Source of the DNA: Candidatus Latescibacterota bacterium
GTDB lineage: Bacteria > Latescibacterota > UBA2968 > UBA8231
Assembly: GCA_022827835.1 (NCBI GenBank)
Contig: JAJEIO010000056.1
Coordinates: 62,001 to 126,000, forward strand
Direction: 5' to 3'
Length of the DNA stretch: 64,000 nucleotides
The position numbers and the translations under genes were made by a program. The notes below the pieces were generated by a model that worked only from the letters and a program-made list of their open reading frames with translations, did not search any database and was not told where the DNA came from. Positions 33,748 to 42,136 of this stretch are shown piece after piece. Each line of letters starts with the position of its first letter. Positions within the stretch are counted from its first letter, which is position 1.

Positions 33748-34494
33748 ATGAAAAAAGCCACGGCTCCGATTGACGATGCCATGCGCCCGGTGCAGCGCAC
33801 GTCCGTCAGCGACGAGATTATCGCGCAGATAACAGACTTGATCGAGCGCAACGTCCTCAAGCCCGGCGACAGGCTACCGCCGGAGCGGGAGCTGTGCAAG
33901 CGCTTCCAAGTTGGGCGCTCCTCGCTGCGCGAAGCCCTGCGCTCGTTGTCCATGATGGGGCTGCTCGATGGCCGCGTGGGCGAGGGCACCTTTGTCTGCG
34001 ACAAAGGCCAATACGTGGAGCGGGCCTTGCAGTGGGGGTTTTTGCTCGACAGCAAGAAGCTCCAAGACCTGAGCGAAACGCGGATGATGCTCGAGTCGCA
34101 AAACGCCTATTTGGCGGCTGAGCGGGCCACCGCCGAGGATTTGGCGGCCATTGCCGACGCGCTGGCTGGTATGGCCGGGGGGCTTTCTGACGAGGGGCGC
34201 TTTCTCGCCAGCGATTTGCAGTTCCATCTCCTCATCGCTCGGGCCACGCACAATTCTATTCTCTACAGCTTGCTCGAAACTACGCGCAACTATCTGCAAG
34301 AATGGATCAAGGAAAGCTTGGCGGAGCCGTTGCTAGCTAGATCTCGGGCTGAACTGTCGCTGGCGGAACACCGCCAGATCTTGGCGGCATTGCAGCGTCG
34401 GGATGCGGAGGCCGCGCGGCAGGCGATGGCGGCACACATCCGCTCTAGCAGCGGAGATTTGCAGCGGACTAGCCGTCGATCAGGGTCCGGTTGA
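33748..34494 (+). CDS. FadR-subfamily GntR transcriptional regulator
   Basis: A 248-residue regulator. Residues about 20-85 are a winged helix-turn-helix (KPGDRLPPERELCKRFQVGR, SSLREALRSLSMMGLLDGRV). Residues about 95-235 are an all-helical FCD ligand domain; DLQFHLLIARATHN and EHRQILAAL contribute the Asp and His residues that usually hold a metal and a carboxylate ligand. It is divergent from the corrinoid operon and next to a perfect TGGTnnnACCA-type palindrome, so it most likely represses that operon and itself until an acid ligand binds. The ATG at 33748 lacks a good ribosome site; a TTG four codons earlier opens the frame but is less likely. Its 3' end overlaps the convergent kinase gene by 26 bases. 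Confidence 0.88.
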   Translation: MKKATAPIDDAMRPVQRTSVSDEIIAQITDLIERNVLKPGDRLPPERELCKRFQVGRSSLREALRSLSMMGLLDGRVGEGTFVCDKGQYVERALQWGFLLDSKKLQDLSETRMMLESQNAYLAAERATAEDLAAIADALAGMAGGLSDEGRFLASDLQFHLLIARATHNSILYSLLETTRNYLQEWIKESLAEPLLARSRAELSLAEHRQILAALQRRDAEAARQAMAAHIRSSSGDLQRTSRRSGSG

Positions 34495-35473
34495 CGAACT
34501 CGGTTACTTCCTCGATTCGCTCCAACCCCGTTAAAATTAGGCTCTGGGAAATGCGCCGCGAGAGCCCGATGATGCGCTCGTCGTCGAGCGCGACCGGCTG
34601 GCGGCCATCGGTTGCGCTCAATAGCAGGCAGCCGAGATCGCGCACAGCTTGGTGTTTGACTTCCTCGACCTTCTTGTAGCTCGCATTCTGAAAATAGCTG
34701 TTCCAGAATACATTGACGGCCTCTAAATAGGCGGCTTTTTGGGCGGTGTTCTGCATGGCCTTGATGCACATATCGGCCGTGTAGAAGGCGAGGTCAAAGG
34801 CGGGGTAGCCGTAGTGGGCGGTGGCAAAATCGACCCAGTAGGGCTGGCCGTTGGCGACCCATATATTGCGGGGCCGCAAGTCGCCCAAGACGAGACAAAA
34901 CCCCTCTTTGAGCAGGCGGTTGGTGTGGACGGCAATGGCCTTTTTGAGATCGGGATAGGCGTTGGCGATATAGTTGTAGTGCGGGTCGATGCGCAGTTGC
35001 TCAAATACCTTAGTGGGTGCAAACTCATCCGCGATCTCGGACGAGTTTGCTGTCTCGTTGTGGACAGTGGCCAGCAGTTCGCCGCACTGGACGGCGATTT
35101 GCAGATCGATGCGACCATTGACCAAGTCGCCCTCCCACGACAGGGCATTGTGTGGCGGTGGGGTCGTCACGAGGATGAAGTCCGTACGGTCTTCGAGCAG
35201 GACTTCCGGCAAGGTCTCGGGAGCGAGGAATTGCGCCAAGCGCTCGATGCAGCTTTTCTCGGCGAAGATGCGCCGCCGATCGATCCACCAGCGCTCCTTG
35301 ATTTGAACGCGTGAGTGCGCCTGTTTGACGATCCAAGCCTGATTGGCAGCCTCTACGTAGTAAATCCGGTTTTTTAGCCCGTCACTCAAGGTCTGGACGC
35401 GGATCGGGCCCTCGTCGGCGAGCAGTTTTTTGCGTTTCAGGTACTTGGATATAGCCTTTTTCTCTAGGTTCAT
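34469..35473 (-). CDS. Phosphotransferase (APH/choline-kinase-like)
   Basis: A 334-residue kinase-like protein of the aminoglycoside-phosphotransferase superfamily. The nucleotide-binding Lys is in AWIVKQAHSRVQ, the catalytic loop is VLGDLRPRNIWV near residue 195, and the metal Asp is in YWVDFATAHYGYPAFDLA. The catalytic loop reads LGD instead of the usual HGD, while the Asp and Asn that matter most are kept. The group phosphorylates small alcohols such as methylthioribose, choline or homoserine; this one cannot be narrowed down. It starts nine bases after the lipA stop and probably shares its transcript. It converges on the FadR-type gene with a 26-base overlap. Confidence 0.78.
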   Translation of the reverse strand: MNLEKKAISKYLKRKKLLADEGPIRVQTLSDGLKNRIYYVEAANQAWIVKQAHSRVQIKERWWIDRRRIFAEKSCIERLAQFLAPETLPEVLLEDRTDFILVTTPPPHNALSWEGDLVNGRIDLQIAVQCGELLATVHNETANSSEIADEFAPTKVFEQLRIDPHYNYIANAYPDLKKAIAVHTNRLLKEGFCLVLGDLRPRNIWVANGQPYWVDFATAHYGYPAFDLAFYTADMCIKAMQNTAQKAAYLEAVNVFWNSYFQNASYKKVEEVKHQAVRDLGCLLLSATDGRQPVALDDERIIGLSRRISQSLILTGLERIEEVTEFVNRTLIDG

Positions 35474-35482
35474 GGGCGTCTC

Positions 35483-36370
35483 TCAGGAGGCAGTGGGGGT
35501 GGCGGCCCGCACCTGTTCGACTTGGCTGGCGGCATGGTACGAGCTGCGCACCAACGGGCCAGACTCGACGTGGCGAAAGCCCAAGCCGAGGGCAAAGCGC
35601 CGCCACTCCGCAAACTCGTCGGGGTGGACGAAGCGCTCTACGGGCACGTGGTGGGTGGACGGGCTTAGGTATTGGCCCAAGGTCAGAATGGCACAGCCGA
35701 CATCCGCTAGGTCTTGGATGCTCTGGGCTATTTCTCTTTTGGTCTCGCCGGCCCCTAGCATCATGCCGGACTTAGTGGGAGCAGGATTCATCTTGCGAGC
35801 TCGGTCGAGGAGCTCCAGCGAGCGGCCGTACCGGGCTTGCGGGCGCATAGTGGGGTAGAGGCGAGGTGGCGTCTCAATGTTGTGATTGAGAATGTCTGGG
35901 CCAGCTTCAAGGACGGTCGCTAGGGCCTGCCAGTCGCCCTTGAAGTCCGGGATCAAGACTTCGACGCTCGTCTCGGGGCAAAGGTGATGTACTGCCGCGA
36001 TCGTCCGGGCGAAGATGCGCGCCCCGCCGTCTGGCAGTTCGTCGCGATTGACCGAGGTAATCACCGCGTGCTCTAGCCCGAGGCGGGCAATGGCAGCGGC
36101 AACGCGCTCAGGCTCGCCTTCGTCGAGCCATTGAGGGCGACCCGTCTTGATCGCGCAAAACCCGCAGCTGCGGGTGCAGACATCGCCCAGAATCATAAAG
36201 GTCGCCGTGCGCTGGCTCCAGCACTCGCCGATGTTGGGGCACTGGGCACTCTCGCACACCGTGTTAAGCTGTAAATCGGCGAGCAGGTTTTTTAGGGCGA
36301 TGTAATTGGGGTGGCCTGGGGCTTTGGCCTTGAGCCAGGGCGGAAGTCGGCGCTTGGAATTAGATACCAT
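35483..36370 (-). CDS. lipA: Lipoyl synthase
   Basis: A 295-residue radical-SAM enzyme that inserts two sulfurs into protein-bound octanoate. The auxiliary cluster motif CESAQCPNIGEC (the CX4CX5C pattern) and the radical-SAM CTRSCGFC (CX3CX2C) are both intact, with the family segment LNHNIETPPRLYPTMRP. The C-terminal RSSYHA supplies the conserved RSSxxA motif whose Ser ligates the auxiliary cluster. No Shine-Dalgarno sequence precedes the ATG; a strong promoter lies about 30 bases upstream, giving a very short leader. lipB is not in the window. Confidence 0.96.
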   Translation of the reverse strand: MVSNSKRRLPPWLKAKAPGHPNYIALKNLLADLQLNTVCESAQCPNIGECWSQRTATFMILGDVCTRSCGFCAIKTGRPQWLDEGEPERVAAAIARLGLEHAVITSVNRDELPDGGARIFARTIAAVHHLCPETSVEVLIPDFKGDWQALATVLEAGPDILNHNIETPPRLYPTMRPQARYGRSLELLDRARKMNPAPTKSGMMLGAGETKREIAQSIQDLADVGCAILTLGQYLSPSTHHVPVERFVHPDEFAEWRRFALGLGFRHVESGPLVRSSYHAASQVEQVRAATPTAS

Positions 36371-36403
36371 AGGACAGAGGAGGAAAAACTAAAAGAATAG
36401 AAT

Positions 36404-36432
36404 ATAATACGACTCCGGCACGCTAATATCAA
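36404..36432 (-). promoter_or_regulatory. Strong sigma-70-like promoter of lipA
   Basis: On the minus strand TTGATA (complement of 36427-36432) and TATTAT (complement of 36404-36409) are spaced by 17 bases. The -35 box overlaps the stop codon of the preceding glycosyltransferase gene. Predicted leader to the lipA ATG is under 30 bases. Confidence 0.6.
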
Positions 36433-37646
36433 GACTTGGTGGGTGCCGAGGCTAAACACGTGCGGCACAGCCCGTACCACAGATAGCCGAGGGGAATGAG
36501 TTTAGTGCTGCGATAGGCGAGGGAAGTGACCGGCCCCCACGTGCGCTCAGGATCAATCGGCCCATAGACCCCCGGCTCAATGTCGAAGAGGACAAAAGGC
36601 GTCGGCAGAGCGATAAGAGCAAATATCCACAAGAACTTAGGAGAACCTGAGCGCGCGTACAAAGCCACGAGTACGGGTTGGAGAAAGACGTAGTGATGCT
36701 CCCAAACGTCTTTGTAAACGAGAAAAAAGGTACACATCCACAGCGCGAGCAGCGGCAGAGCATCGCGGCCACGATAGGTGGCCACCAGTGCTGCGATGAG
36801 GATGGCGGCTTGCGAGTAATAAATGACCGTGCGGCCCGCCAAAGGGAGGTCGGCGAGGGTTGTCAACTCGGCCAAAGGCCGCCCGGATAGTTGGGCCACG
36901 ACGCTGACCAGCCCGCCTTGTAGCCCGAGGTTGCCCGCATGGGTGAGGGCCCCTTGGACGGGAGCGCCGTGGATATTGGCGGCGAAAAAAGTTTCCCAGC
37001 TATCTGGATGCAGAAGGAAGTAAGGTAGCGACGTAAGCAAGCCGGCTAGCAGTCCCAAAGCGAGGACGCGCCAGGCGCGAAGCCTTAAAAGCGCGGGGGC
37101 GAGGATTAGAGCGTTGGGTTTGACCAAGAGGGCACCCGCCCAACACAAGCTGGCCACCCGTTCCCGGTCGCTGTGGAGGCCGACGATGAGCCAAAAGAGC
37201 AGTGAGGCCGCCCAGAAGCTGACCTGCCCCATGTAGAGTTCGAGAAAGTAAGGCGAGAACGCCAGCCACATAAACAAGGCCAAGCCCCGACGCGGCTTGG
37301 CCACCCACCGCCAAGTCAGATAGAGGTTGGCCGCGAGGAAAAGCTCGGTGCCGCAGAGATGCAGAAGGTATGCAGTGAGGGGCTGAAATTGGGCAAAAAG
37401 ACTAGCAACTAGGGCAAAGGCCGGTAGATAGCGGAAGCCGAAGGCTCCCGACACTGAGTAGATGTCGCGGCCTTCGGCTAGGGCTTGGCCCGCCAAATAG
37501 AAAACCCCGAAGTCAAAGCCGCGGCGGGTGTGGGAGGCGTCGTTGAAGAGGGGCCGGAGGAGGTCGGAGCCGAGGGCGGCAAGGAAAACGGCGTGAATTA
37601 AAAGGCCCGCTATGAGGTAGGGAACAGGCCCTCTAAAGCACTTCAT
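36429..37646 (-). CDS. GT87/DUF2029-like membrane glycosyltransferase
   Basis: A 405-residue integral membrane protein with about ten hydrophobic segments. The first extracytoplasmic loop contains RRGFDFGVFYLAGQALAEG, where the Asp resembles the catalytic acid of GT-C enzymes, followed by IYSVSGAFGFRYLPAF. The HGAPVQGALTHAGNLGLQGG loop and a terminal LPLLALWMCTFFLVYKDVWEHHY segment also fit DUF2029. Such enzymes use polyprenyl-phosphate sugars to extend envelope glycans or lipids. I use the ATG at 37646; the frame also opens with a TTG six codons earlier. It follows the S41 protease gene by 22 bases and may be co-transcribed. Confidence 0.7.
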   Translation of the reverse strand: MKCFRGPVPYLIAGLLIHAVFLAALGSDLLRPLFNDASHTRRGFDFGVFYLAGQALAEGRDIYSVSGAFGFRYLPAFALVASLFAQFQPLTAYLLHLCGTELFLAANLYLTWRWVAKPRRGLALFMWLAFSPYFLELYMGQVSFWAASLLFWLIVGLHSDRERVASLCWAGALLVKPNALILAPALLRLRAWRVLALGLLAGLLTSLPYFLLHPDSWETFFAANIHGAPVQGALTHAGNLGLQGGLVSVVAQLSGRPLAELTTLADLPLAGRTVIYYSQAAILIAALVATYRGRDALPLLALWMCTFFLVYKDVWEHHYVFLQPVLVALYARSGSPKFLWIFALIALPTPFVLFDIEPGVYGPIDPERTWGPVTSLAYRSTKLIPLGYLWYGLCRTCLASAPTKS

Positions 37647-37668
37647 ACCGCCGCCAAGATACAAGCTC

Positions 37669-39540
37669 CTACTGGAGATCGCCTCTGCCGTCTTCTTGGG
37701 CGATGGAGTCCTCTTCTGGTGTACCTATTTCTCCCTTGTCGAACCACATCTGGTACTCGCTCGGGTCGGCGACAATGCGGCGCGCCTCCAGTACTTGGGG
37801 ATCCACGGTTACATTGTACGCTTCAGCCACTGGCTCCCCGAATGCTTTTTCGAGGATGGCGAAGGTGAGCCGCCAAGCGATGAGGTCTTCGGTCTCCTGC
37901 CAGTGTTGTTCTTCGATTTTGTCGATTTCGTCGGTCAGGTGGCTGAGCGGCTTGGCGAGCTGGTTGTACTCTTCTCCTTCGGCGACCTTATCCAATTCCT
38001 CGACTTGGGCTTCGAGTTCGCTGATGTAGTCGAACCCTCGGTTTTCAGCAAAGGTGCGGAAGGCCGCTAGATCCCCTGGGCCGACGACGAAGTCTGGCGT
38101 CAGATCTGGGTACTTGAGCCGGTGCTCGCGGGCGTAGTAGAAAAATTGGTTATTGAGGCTGTAGATGCCGCTGAGCTGCACGTAGAGGCGGCTGCCACTG
38201 CGTCCAGATACCTCAATGTCTGGGGTGATGCCGCCACTGCCGCGGACGATGCGCTCGAGCCGGAGGGTCTTAAACTCCTTGTCGTACCCGCGGACGAGGG
38301 TGGAATCCTTGCGCATGCGCCTGTCGATAGAGCGACCCGAAGGCGTGTGCCAGGCGGCCATGGTCAGCTTGAGTTCGGCGCGGTCGTCGATGTGGACGAT
38401 CTGCTGAACGGAGCCCTTGCCCACGGTCGTAGTTCCCAGCACCAGCCCGCGATCCCAGTCTTGGATGGCACCGGCGACGATCTCGGACGCCGAAGCGGAC
38501 AGGTGATTGACTAAGACGATGAGGGGTGTGTCGCGTAGCAGGGCGTCCTCGCGGGTTATGTATTCGGCAGTTTCGATGCGGCGACCCTCGGTAAAGGCCA
38601 CGAGGCAGTCGCGGGGCAGGAAGAGATCGGTGATTTGCACGGCTTCTTCGAGGTACCCGCCGCCGTTGTTGCGCAGATCGAAAATCAGCCGCTCCATGCC
38701 TTGTTCTTCTAGCTCGACAATTGCCTTGAACACCTCTCGGGTCGACCCCTTTTGGAAGCTGTCGAGCTTGATGTAGCCGGTGCCGTCGGGAAAGAGAGTG
38801 GCGAGGGAGACGCTGTTCATCTGCACTTCTCGGCGCTCAATCGTCAGATCAAAGGGAGTGGGGCGGTCGGCGCGCTCTAAGGTTAGGGTTACAGAGGTGC
38901 CAGGCTCGCCACGCATACTGTCGGCGGCCACGCCAGCCGACATGCCCTTGGTAGAAGTGTTGTTGATCGCGGTGATAAGGTCGCCCGACTTGACGCCCGC
39001 TAGGGCCGCTGGCGTCTGGTCGTGCACGAGGCTCCACACGGCAATCGCGCTGTCGGGATAGACGACTTGGATGCGGAAGCCCAGCCCCCCGTATTTGCCT
39101 TGGGTCTGGATGTTGAAATTGTCGAGATTGCGCTTTTCCAAAAACACCGAATAGGGGTCGAGAATTTCCATCATCCCGGCGATGCCAAAGCGGACTAGCG
39201 TATCCGCAGTAACCGGATAAAAGGCATTCTCGTCGATGGCTTGGGCCATCTGCATGAGGGTGTAGAAGCGGTCGTTTAGCAGTCTTGCCGGGTCCTCACT
39301 AGCGAGCTGGGTGCGGGCGTTGAACGTGTATTCCGAGGCTGGATCTAAGGAGTTGAATATCCCTCGCACGGCCGCCTGCGCTAGGGAATCGGGATGTACT
39401 TCTTCAACGTAGTACTGGTGAATGATTTTGGCCGTCTTCCACAACAGAGCTTTGTATTCGTCTTCAACAGAGCGCTCAGCCTGCAAGTCAGAGGCGAATG
39501 CGACGAGGGCGAACAGCAGCGAAATGCGCAAAATGGACAA
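37669..39540 (-). CDS. S41-family C-terminal processing protease
   Basis: A 623-residue exported serine protease of the CtpA/Tsp type. A signal peptide (LLFALVAFASDLQA) is followed by a helical N-domain with DPASEYTF and DPYSVFLEK, a PDZ domain (YGGLGFRIQVVY, AALAGVKSGDLITAI), and the S41 core: LIFDLRNNGGGYLEEAVQI, the catalytic Ser in SASASEIVAGAIQDW and the Lys in TTVGKGSVQQI. It trims or degrades envelope proteins from their C-termini. A C-terminal extension of about 150 residues is partly coiled (LEAQVEELDKVAEG). The start is a TTG six bases after AAGGAG; the open frame further upstream overlaps the coaX region and is not credible. Confidence 0.88.
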   Translation of the reverse strand: MSILRISLLFALVAFASDLQAERSVEDEYKALLWKTAKIIHQYYVEEVHPDSLAQAAVRGIFNSLDPASEYTFNARTQLASEDPARLLNDRFYTLMQMAQAIDENAFYPVTADTLVRFGIAGMMEILDPYSVFLEKRNLDNFNIQTQGKYGGLGFRIQVVYPDSAIAVWSLVHDQTPAALAGVKSGDLITAINNTSTKGMSAGVAADSMRGEPGTSVTLTLERADRPTPFDLTIERREVQMNSVSLATLFPDGTGYIKLDSFQKGSTREVFKAIVELEEQGMERLIFDLRNNGGGYLEEAVQITDLFLPRDCLVAFTEGRRIETAEYITREDALLRDTPLIVLVNHLSASASEIVAGAIQDWDRGLVLGTTTVGKGSVQQIVHIDDRAELKLTMAAWHTPSGRSIDRRMRKDSTLVRGYDKEFKTLRLERIVRGSGGITPDIEVSGRSGSRLYVQLSGIYSLNNQFFYYAREHRLKYPDLTPDFVVGPGDLAAFRTFAENRGFDYISELEAQVEELDKVAEGEEYNQLAKPLSHLTDEIDKIEEQHWQETEDLIAWRLTFAILEKAFGEPVAEAYNVTVDPQVLEARRIVADPSEYQMWFDKGEIGTPEEDSIAQEDGRGDLQ

Positions 39541-39620
39541 GCGACACTCCTTGGTGAGTAGGGCGCGTTGAGATACCTCAATATAGAAACACAACATATT
39601 ACCAACGCGCCCGTACCGCG

Positions 39621-40370
39621 TCAAGCAGTGCGCCGCCGGTACGCGAGGGCTAAACCGCGCAATACGAGGTTTGGATCGCACGTGTGGATCGCGGTGATGT
39701 GGGGGTAGAGCAGGGGGCCGTCGCCGCCGGTGAGGAAAATTGCTACGGGGGTGTCTAAGGTTGCAGCCATGCGCGTGCAAAGGCCCTCGATGAGCGCGGC
39801 CGACCCGTGCAGCGCCCCCGAGCGCAGGCCGTCCGCGGTGTTTTTGCCGAGTAAGGGCGTTGTGGCCGCTAGTTCGACTTGGGGTAGGAAGCTGGTGCCT
39901 GCGCTGAGGGCATTTAATCCGAGGCGCAGCCCTGGGGCGATAACACCGCCGCGGAAGGTGCCTTGGGCGTCGATGGCATCGACCGTTAGCGCGGTGCCGG
40001 CATCGACGACCACAACGGCTTGGCCAGCCGGAGTTGCGCGATGGGCGGCTGAGGCCGCAGCGAGGCGGTCAACGCCAATCCGAGCGGGATTGTCGTAGTC
40101 AATTTGCAGGCCCCAATCCCACGTGCTGCGCGCTTGGAGGACGGGGCCGGAGGAGAAGTCGCGACAGGCTGCTGCGTACGCAGCCCCCAATTCCGCGACG
40201 ACCGACCCGATGACCGCGCCAATCGGAGGTGTGGCAAGCGCTGCCAGCAGGCATTGTAGGTCGGCATCGACCGGGGGGGCCGTGGGGAATTTGTGGTGAC
40301 AAACGGTTTCATCCCCGGCCAAAAGACCGATGTCGATGCAGGTGTTGCCGATGTCGATGGCCAAGAGCAT
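39621..40370 (-). CDS. coaX: Type III pantothenate kinase
   Basis: A 249-residue ASKHA kinase for the first step of coenzyme A synthesis. LAIDIGNTCIDIGL at the N-terminus is the phosphate-binding motif, RIGVDRLAAASAA the pantothenate site, and VVDAGTALTVDAID the second phosphate motif. Length and order match CoaX. There is no ribosome site before the ATG, but a promoter with a TATAAA -10 lies about 35 bases upstream, so the leader is short. It is divergent from the M23 peptidase gene. Confidence 0.94.
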   Translation of the reverse strand: MLLAIDIGNTCIDIGLLAGDETVCHHKFPTAPPVDADLQCLLAALATPPIGAVIGSVVAELGAAYAAACRDFSSGPVLQARSTWDWGLQIDYDNPARIGVDRLAAASAAHRATPAGQAVVVVDAGTALTVDAIDAQGTFRGGVIAPGLRLGLNALSAGTSFLPQVELAATTPLLGKNTADGLRSGALHGSAALIEGLCTRMAATLDTPVAIFLTGGDGPLLYPHITAIHTCDPNLVLRGLALAYRRRTA

Positions 40371-40404
40371 GGGGGAATTTGAAGATTGACTTTCCGTCGT
40401 GGTA

Positions 40405-40433
40405 TTTATAACTTAACTAGGTTTAACTCAAAA
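40405..40433 (-). promoter_or_regulatory. Putative promoter of coaX
   Basis: On the minus strand TATAAA (complement of 40405-40410) is preceded by TTTTGA at 17 bases or TTGAGT at 15 bases. A plus-strand promoter for the M23 gene (TTGACT at 40386, TATAAC at 40407, 15-base spacing) may overlap it; that one is weaker. Confidence 0.45.
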
Positions 40434-40506
40434 CAATATCCAATACATACAATCTAACGAATACCTCAAAATTTGCTATCAGCCTAGCAGACAGAGGAAT
40501 ATAGCT

Positions 40507-41535
40507 ATGGACATACTAGGTAAGCGTAGAACTTTTATCGTCATTTCCCCGCGCGATGGTCATATCCGCGAGTACGGTTTTTCGCCTCGCGCCTTAGGAC
40601 TGATTCTGCTGGGCGTGTTGGGTTTTGTAGGGGGACTTGGTTATTACGCCTACACACAGGGCTTTCATCAACCGAGCGATCAAAAAGCCCTGCTGGTCTT
40701 ACAGGAAGAAAACAAAAACCTCTTGCACAGCTTAGAGCAGACCCGCGAGGAAGTGCAGCAGCTCGAGGAGGCCATGGATCAGCTCAGGGCGACTGAAGAT
40801 AGATTGCGCGCTCACCACGAGATGGAACCGCTGGAGATAGAGCCACTCGCTGCGGATGGGGAGTTGGGCGGCGTCGGGGGCGCGGAAGATTTGTCCGAGG
40901 AGATCGCGTCTTTACCGCCGCAAAAGCACTTGATGATGCGCGAGATGAGCGTGCGCATCGACTACCTGAAGCGGATGGTCAACCTACAGGCCGAGAGCTT
41001 TGAGGAAATCGAGCGCAAATTCGAAGAAACGAACGTCCAATACTTGCCCACGATTTTACCAGTCCCCGAGCAGAAGACGTGGCGGTCGTCGCCCTTTGGC
41101 TGGCGCATTGATCCCTTTACCGGGCGTCGGGCCTTCCACCGGGGCGTCGATTTCGCTGGTCGCAAAGGGACGCCCATCTACGCGACGGCGGATGGTTTTG
41201 TACGCTATGCTGGGAAGGATAAATACCTCGGCAAGACGATTATTGTTGCCCATCGAAAAAAGGAACGCGACGAGCAGGGCCAGCCCTATGCGCGCCAAGG
41301 CGGCTACCAGACCGAATACGGCCACTTGGATAGAATTATGGTCGTGCAAGGTGAACAGATAAAGCGCGGGCAGCAGATCGGGACGATGGGTAATTCGGGC
41401 CGCTCGACCGGCCCGCACCTCCACTACGCGGTGCGTTTGCGAGATCAGCAGTTGAGCAAACACCGAGGATACCAAAACCCAGAAGATTTTATCTTCGACA
41501 ACAGTGGGGACTATATGTGGGCCACAAGCGAGTGA
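40507..41535 (+). CDS. M23-family peptidoglycan metallopeptidase
   Basis: A 342-residue inner-membrane protein facing the periplasm. One membrane segment at about residues 28-50 (LGLILLGVLGFVGGLGYYAY) is followed by a coiled coil (about 60-110, rich in Glu, Gln and Leu), then a LytM domain from about 195. The zinc motif HRGVDFAG and the later GPHLHY are intact, with YGHLDRIMV between them, so it should cleave peptidoglycan cross-links or activate an amidase. AGAGGA lies eight bases before the ATG. It is followed by a strong terminator and then two envelope-protein genes. Confidence 0.9.
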   Translation: MDILGKRRTFIVISPRDGHIREYGFSPRALGLILLGVLGFVGGLGYYAYTQGFHQPSDQKALLVLQEENKNLLHSLEQTREEVQQLEEAMDQLRATEDRLRAHHEMEPLEIEPLAADGELGGVGGAEDLSEEIASLPPQKHLMMREMSVRIDYLKRMVNLQAESFEEIERKFEETNVQYLPTILPVPEQKTWRSSPFGWRIDPFTGRRAFHRGVDFAGRKGTPIYATADGFVRYAGKDKYLGKTIIVAHRKKERDEQGQPYARQGGYQTEYGHLDRIMVVQGEQIKRGQQIGTMGNSGRSTGPHLHYAVRLRDQQLSKHRGYQNPEDFIFDNSGDYMWATSE

Positions 41536-41560
41536 TTCGAACCTCTACCAAGTATCTAGA

Positions 41561-41594
41561 GACCGGTCCAGCAAACGCGGGCCGGTCTTTTTTT
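41561..41594 (+). terminator. Rho-independent terminator after the M23 gene
   Basis: GACCGGTCC and GGGCCGGTC pair over nine positions (one G-T) around a nine-base loop, followed at once by seven T residues. The next start codon is only 15 bases after the T run, so this may be an attenuating, partial stop in front of the downstream genes. Confidence 0.85.
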
Positions 41595-41608
41595 AGGAGC
41601 ACAGCCGT

Positions 41609-42136
41609 ATGAGCACGCCTATTGAAGGCAAGGTAGCCGCCATTATCGACGCCACAACGCTGGTACTCAACGTCGGTAGCGAGCAGGGCGTCCAGGAAGG
41701 CATGGCCTTTGCCATTTTCGCTTTGCACGGGGAGATCGCAGACCCAGATAGTGGACAGCCGCTGGGCCGCTGGGAAGCGGTCAAGGCGCGGGTAGTCGCC
41801 ACCCATGTGCAACCTCGCATGTGTACGGTGCGCGCTCCGGTCGTAGGCGAGGTGCCGGTGGTGGGCGATACCCGGCCTTTGAGCGCGATGATGGTCGAGC
41901 ACTCGGTGGCTCGCGCCCCAGGCCAAGAGCAGTGGCAGCGGCTGGAGGTGCGAGGAACTGATGTGCGGGGGCGGCCCCAGAACCAGCCCATTGCCGTGGG
42001 CGACGGAGCGCGGTTGCTGGCGGCGGCTGAGGATGCGAGCGAGCCAGCAGTCGAGGACGATACAAATAAGCCAGCGGCTGAGGACGACGGGAGCAAGCCT
42101 ACAACCGAGGGCGATGCGAGCAAGTCAGACGATTAG
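41609..42136 (+). CDS. FlgT-C-like small protein with acidic repeat tail
   Basis: A 175-residue protein without a signal peptide. Residues about 5-80 resemble the C-terminal domain found in FlgT-like proteins (EGKVAAIIDATTLVLNVGSE, QGVQEGMAFAIF), a small beta domain of unclear role. Residues about 138-175 are a low-complexity acidic tail of repeats such as EDASEPAVEDDTNKPAAEDD. AGGAG lies nine bases before the ATG. The gene follows a terminator hairpin and overlaps the lptE-like gene by 23 bases. No flagellar genes are nearby, so a flagellar function is not implied. Confidence 0.6.
   Translation: MSTPIEGKVAAIIDATTLVLNVGSEQGVQEGMAFAIFALHGEIADPDSGQPLGRWEAVKARVVATHVQPRMCTVRAPVVGEVPVVGDTRPLSAMMVEHSVARAPGQEQWQRLEVRGTDVRGRPQNQPIAVGDGARLLAAAEDASEPAVEDDTNKPAAEDDGSKPTTEGDASKSDD

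Noticed and set aside
41609-42136. Flagellar assembly gene
   Set aside because: Only a short FlgT-C-like pattern is seen, with no flagellar genes in the window.
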